NCBI RefSeq assembly: GCF_019649055.1
Contig: NW_026570678.1
Coordinates: 1 to 19,838, forward strand
DNA from: Paramacrobiotus metropolitanus
Taxonomy: Eukaryota > Tardigrada > Eutardigrada > Parachela > Macrobiotidae
Length of the DNA stretch: 19,838 nucleotides
Direction: 5' to 3'
The position numbers and the translations under genes were made by a program. The notes beneath the pieces were generated by a model. The model was not told the origin of the DNA. It worked only from the letters and a program-made list of their open reading frames with translations, and searched no databases. Of this stretch, positions 16,001 through 19,838 are shown in pieces; positions within the stretch are counted from its first letter, which is position 1; every line of letters starts with the position of its first letter.

Positions 16001-16713
16001 TTCAGTGATCTAATTGATTTCCTCCGCGACCAAGTATCTGTACGTTGGCCATTTTGTGTTTCGCAGGAGAATCGGAATTTTCTAAATTAGTTTCCCCTAG
16101 CTTTGCCGGAGCTTTGATTAACCAGATACGGTACGTCGCTGACCCTTGCGGCACGAGAAAAAAGCCACTGATGCAGGAGTTGCAGAGACGCTTCTTTATT
16201 CCTTTAATTACGGTGTAGCTGGCTTGTTTATTAATTATAATTTACCCTCAACATTCTTGCCGATATTAGGTATAATCCCAATGCGTTGGCCACAAACGAT
16301 GGACCTTTAGAAATAATTGATGGGTGACCTTTAAGAAAGGCTGCATGTACGCCGGCAGGAAGGTGAATGGCTCGTCCACCAATCTGCGGACTTTCGGCAG
16401 AAAGGTAGAAGCGATTTCATGGCGCGCCCACCATCAAATCCTCCACCTTTCTGGCGACTACAAACGCTATGACATGTTCGTGGTCACAGTGGCCGAATCG
16501 CTTGTGGGCAATGCGCGAAACTTTATTTTACCATCTGAATCGGTCTAATTACTAACAAACAAAATGATTACACAGTATTTACTGCACGCCATAAGAAGAG
16601 AAAAATTCTCTGAACGAAATAAACCGAAAAAACGATGTTTTTCACCGAAAACTCTGGAATTGAACTAACAAATTAGCGTTTTTCTGCACCGTTTGTGTGT
16701 TGTAGATCGATAA
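16001..16713. other. 5' flank of the F-box-like gene
   Basis: Mostly AT-rich. A GC-richer open stretch at about 16324-16548 (74 codons) reads somewhat like protein, but I recognise nothing in it. GTTTGTGTGTTGTAG ending at 16705 is acceptor-like and lies 8 nt before the gene's ATG, so a 5'-untranslated intron is possible. No core promoter was identified. Confidence 0.4.
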
Positions 16714-19293
16714 ATGAATCCAGCCGCAATGGGGCTGTATCGGCCGCTACTAGCGGATGCCAACTCCATCGACTACTTGAACACGGTGGCGGTTCAAATG
16801 GACGACGACAATTGGTGGCTGGGATACATCCAGGACATGAAAGATGAGGACGCTCACATCAACTTTAACTCGACGACGATGCCGACCCAGTGGATCCACA
16901 TGGGCAGAGTCTGGCCGCTGCCCTTCTACTGGGAAAGCGATGCAGCCACCGCCAACGGCAACCAGAAATGTTATGTGGCGCTGCGTGACGAAGTCGACGG
17001 ACCGTTCTGCTTTCGACGCGCCACATGGCGAAGTTATCTTATTGTGGCAAATCCTGTCAAATGTTCGACATCACCACGCAGCTGGATCGAAAATGCGCCG
17101 ACTGTCAAGCACACCACATCTGTACTGAACACCAGCCGAACGAATCATATCAAATAGTGCACAACAGCCAACTGTTCGGCATTTGGCCGCCGCCGGACCT
17201 GTCGTTGTTGAAGCGGGACAGCGGCCTGCTCTACACCAGGCACTTTATTCCCTTCGAAAAAGCGCAGGATGTCCTCAAGGACGCCTCCGACAAGTTCCGT
17301 ATCGTCAAGCATCTGCGCGACGCTTTCAAGCGACAACACGGCACAAATGGACCCTGTTACTTCGATCGTTGCCGCTTCCACATGCGCGTTGAGAAGGACG
17401 GCTGCACGTTCATCGTCGCCACCTTCGCAAAGGACGCGCAGACGGCCCTGAAGACGGAGACTACGTTGGCCGAAATACTGCAAACGCATTTAAAAAGCCG
17501 GGATAATTTACCGCCTGTTCAATTACGATACGCCCGCCCACCGGAAGTCGGTTAGTAACATTGCGGCAGTTACTGTATGATTATTTCTGACCAGAGGCTA
17601 AAATATATAAACTATAAAATGTCTAAATTCTACGCTGTACGAGTGCATTCACCATCCTATGCTGGTGACGAAATTATTTGAAGCAAACGAAAGTTTTGGG
17701 ATGAAATACAATGCTAAAATCGAAGTAGAATTACCGGATGGGGTGGATTTTACGCAAACCGCGAAGATGACGCACGATTTTCTTGTGAGAATTGCTAGAA
17801 ATTCAATAAAAAATAAAAGAATTACTAGTTATTTTTATTTTCAAGAGACCCTCCTTTAACTTTGCTTAACGGTTTTACCTTTTTGCACATTTGGACAAAT
17901 AAAAACTACACACACACATGATTATCACTATCATTATTATTATTATTATTACGGCACAAGAGCAGACAACCCCAAGGGGACTTCAAGTCTGGTCGAACAA
18001 AAACATAAACATCTGTACACCTGTCCAGTGATATACGAAACGTGTATCACTGCACACAGTTTTAGCCTACGTTGCGACAGTTAATATGGATTCCTTTTCG
18101 CCTCTGCAGGTCTGAACAGCGATGCTGATCGGCCGTCAGCGGGAATCGGCCTTGTGCCGGCGTGGATACAGAGGGACATCTTGGCACACCTTGATGTGCA
18201 TTCCCAAATGCGGGCCAAACGGTAGGAGATACTTAAGCCATCTCACACGTGACTGTTGCCTGATGGTGGTCACTATTGCGACAGAGTGTGCGCGTTGTGG
18301 CAGTTGCTGCTGAGCGACGCCCGCATGGCGGAACACGTCAGCATTTCATTTGACAGCTGTTGCCAGCTGCAATCCGACATCGACAACTGCTTCAAGGCAA
18401 TGACTCTTCTGAGCCGCTGCATCACTTCCGCCACCCTCACACTGACGTTGCTGCCGTTATTTCTTCGAACACACTTCGTTTTGTTGTTGCCCTGGCTGGA
18501 AGACAGGAAAACCCATCTGCGATTTGTTGTCTTCAAAGACCGCACTAGCGGCAAACCGCTCACCATTGAGGCGCTCCCCGAAAGGGTTCTCCCAGCACCC
18601 GGCAGCCTACCTGGCGTTGCAGTATGGTCATCTGTGCGACGCCTTTCTCCTGATTAATTGGAGGGTCGCCGACCTGTTCGGCCGGGCGATGTTCTACGCC
18701 TTCGAGTGCGATCCGCACTTGACGTATAGCCCAGTCGTTCGTCTGTTGCGTACCCGCGAGCGGGGCTTGATGCTGCATCTGACGAAAGAGTCCCACGCGC
18801 TGGACATCGACCAGCTGCGAATCACCATTCCGCGGCTGCTTCTCAAATGCAGCGAAGGCCGGGAGCAGATGACCGCGCGCTTCATGCAGGCGCTGAATGC
18901 GAACTTCCCGCCGGTCACGGAGGAGATGCTGGCAAAGGTCACGGAGGTGCACGCGCGCTGGGTGCGCACGCTGAAGTATCCCGAGGAGTGGGGATCTATC
19001 CACACCTTCATCACTCTGTGAGTACCCGCGATATCATGCAGTGGCTCATAGGGGGCGCTTGAAATTGACTTGCAGGCCTAGACTAATTACAGACTTAGAT
19101 AATTATAGACTAAATTAGAATTAGACTAATTATTTAATGGCGTTTTAGGTTCAGCGGATTTGACGGCGAGGGGCATCTGGACATGTGGGATGATTTGGAT
19201 TTGCGCCAGCTGGATGTGTCCACACTCAGCCCCATGGCGATCTACGGCATCAATGAACTCTTCCGTGTCGGAAACGTTGCCGCCGAAAACTGA
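16714..19293 (+). CDS. five-exon gene: Tudor/Agenet-like N-terminus, Cys-rich segment, F-box-like domain, conserved C-terminus
   Basis: Proposed exons 16714-17550, 18110-18221, 18285-18528, 18596-19017 and 19149-19293 (about 586 aa; TGA 19291-19293). Introns: GTTAGT...CTCTGCAG, GTAGGA...GCGACAG, GTCTTC...CTCCCAG (weak donor), GTGAGT...TTTTAG; phases match at every joint. Residues about 20-75 (VAVQMDDDNWWLGYIQ, WIHMGRVWPLPF) resemble a Tudor/Agenet fold. A Cys-rich stretch (CGKSC, CADC) follows. An F-box-like motif spans the second and third exons (PAWIQRDILAHLDV, then VCALWQLLLSD), which supports that splice. The C-terminal ~190 residues are shared with the left-edge gene. Within exon 1 the frame changes by -1 at about 16988-17035: an indel, assembly error or missed small intron. 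F-box proteins usually bring substrates to SCF ubiquitin ligases; that role is inferred by family only. Confidence 0.7.
17909..17950 (+). repeat. CA and ATT microsatellites in the 559-nt intron
   Basis: A short ACACACACACA run followed by six ATT units at 17933-17950. The intron (17551-18109) also holds an open frame at 17659-17859 discussed under findings. Confidence 0.85.
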
Positions 19294-19648
19294 CACCGCG
19301 GATGTCATTCGTGATAATTATTATCAAGTTACTCTAACTGCAGACCTATGTGTAACTGACTACTTTTACAGTCTGATAGCTTATGTCGGGATACTCTTGT
19401 GTCGCATACGGTTCGGTCTGCACTTTCGCTTCCGCTGCTGTTGAATTTAACTCGGCTGCGATACAGTTTGATTCTTTTTTAGCTCTTCATATTATTCACG
19501 CAGTAGCCGATTGGTATACATAACAACAATCCGTCGCTGATACATACTAATAGAAAATATCGGTTAAAAATTTTAAGAAATAATCAAAATCATTACCGGT
19601 CGTATGTATAACAGCTGAACACGGAGGTGCTTACGACAGCGAGGACGC
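19294..19648. other. 3' flank between convergent genes
   Basis: The first ~50 nt resemble the 3' flank of the left paralogue. Beyond that the sequence is AT-rich, and no gene or repeat was seen. Confidence 0.5.
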
Positions 19649-19654
19649 TTTATT
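19649..19654 (-). terminator. AATAAA polyadenylation signal on the minus strand
   Basis: TTTATT on the plus strand reads AATAAA on the minus strand, about 70 nt after the stop codon of the minus-strand frame ending at 19725. The position is right for a 3' UTR. Confidence 0.4.
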
Positions 19655-19724
19655 GGGGAAACAATAAAGGGAATGCTGACACACACAAAATGCCCCGTCT
19701 GGCGCGAGTCCATTGAATGATCGA

Positions 19725-19838
19725 CTAATCTATAAACCAGCGGCAACAGTGTGCAGCACCATAGAAATCTAGACTGTTGTTGATAGCGTTCAAGTCAATC
19801 TTGAGGAGGTTGGCGGTAATTTCTGTTGGCACAGCACT
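19725..19838 (-). CDS. probable terminal exon of a minus-strand gene (cut by window edge)
   Basis: On the minus strand, 37 codons are open from the window edge to a TAG at 19725-19727. They read as plausible protein (TEITANLLKIDLNAINNSL, then YGAAHCCRWFID). There is no start codon, so this would be the C-terminus of a gene convergent with the F-box-like gene. Support comes from amino-acid texture and the AATAAA about 70 nt downstream. Family not recognised; 37 open codons could also occur by chance. Confidence 0.4.
   Translation of the reverse strand, partial: SAVPTEITANLLKIDLNAINNSLDFYGAAHCCRWFID

Noticed and set aside
10476-16713. tRNA, rRNA or CRISPR features in the gene-poor region
   Set aside because: No A/B-box pair with a cloverleaf, no rRNA-like segments, and no regularly spaced identical repeats with unique spacers. 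The repeats here are tandem or inverted.

Overview
This window looks like nuclear DNA of an invertebrate animal. Coding segments are interrupted by short GT-AG introns (57, 63 and 131 nt, one of 559 nt, and a probable 65/67-nt one). A large gene-poor middle is filled with repeats, hairpins and AT-rich DNA, and there are no bacterial operon features. The two flanking gene copies carry Tudor/Agenet-like and F-box-like sequence of a kind that could fit a tardigrade or another ecdysozoan. That taxonomic guess rests on impression only, because no database search was possible.

Layout. (1) Positions 1-734 hold the 3' end of a gene cut off by the window edge. (2) Positions 735-1702 are intergenic with small tandem repeats. 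(3) Positions 1703-10475 are an 8.8-kb Ty3/Gypsy-type LTR retrotransposon. It has 244/246-bp LTRs with TGTCA...TGACA ends, a 4-bp target duplication (CACG), a putative primer binding site and a polypurine tract. Its gag is split into two frames, its pol (protease, RT, RNase H, integrase) is broken into several frames, and it carries an unusual intact third ORF of 553 residues between integrase and the 3' LTR. (4) Positions 10476-16713 are a repeat-rich non-genic stretch: a MITE-like element, a perfect 58-bp inverted repeat, inverted arrays of ~15-bp units around an A-rich satellite, two ~650-bp diverged copies of one block, and two miRNA-sized hairpins. (5) Positions 16714-19293 hold a five-exon gene paralogous to the fragment at the left edge. 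(6) Positions 19725-19838 hold a probable terminal exon of a minus-strand gene running off the right edge.

Main points of interest. The retroelement's gag/pro junction has a textbook -1 frameshift signal: an in-phase A AAA AAC, a 4-nt spacer, a 10-bp stem containing the gag stop, and a possible second pseudoknot stem. Its third ORF is not recognisably an envelope and carries 108-bp internal repeats and an acidic tail. Its LTRs are nearly identical (3 substitutions), yet the polyprotein has several one-base frame breaks and no nonsense codon inside a recognisable domain. Its protease reads DTC where retropepsins have DTG or DSG. Which breaks are biological and which are assembly indels cannot be decided from the sequence alone.
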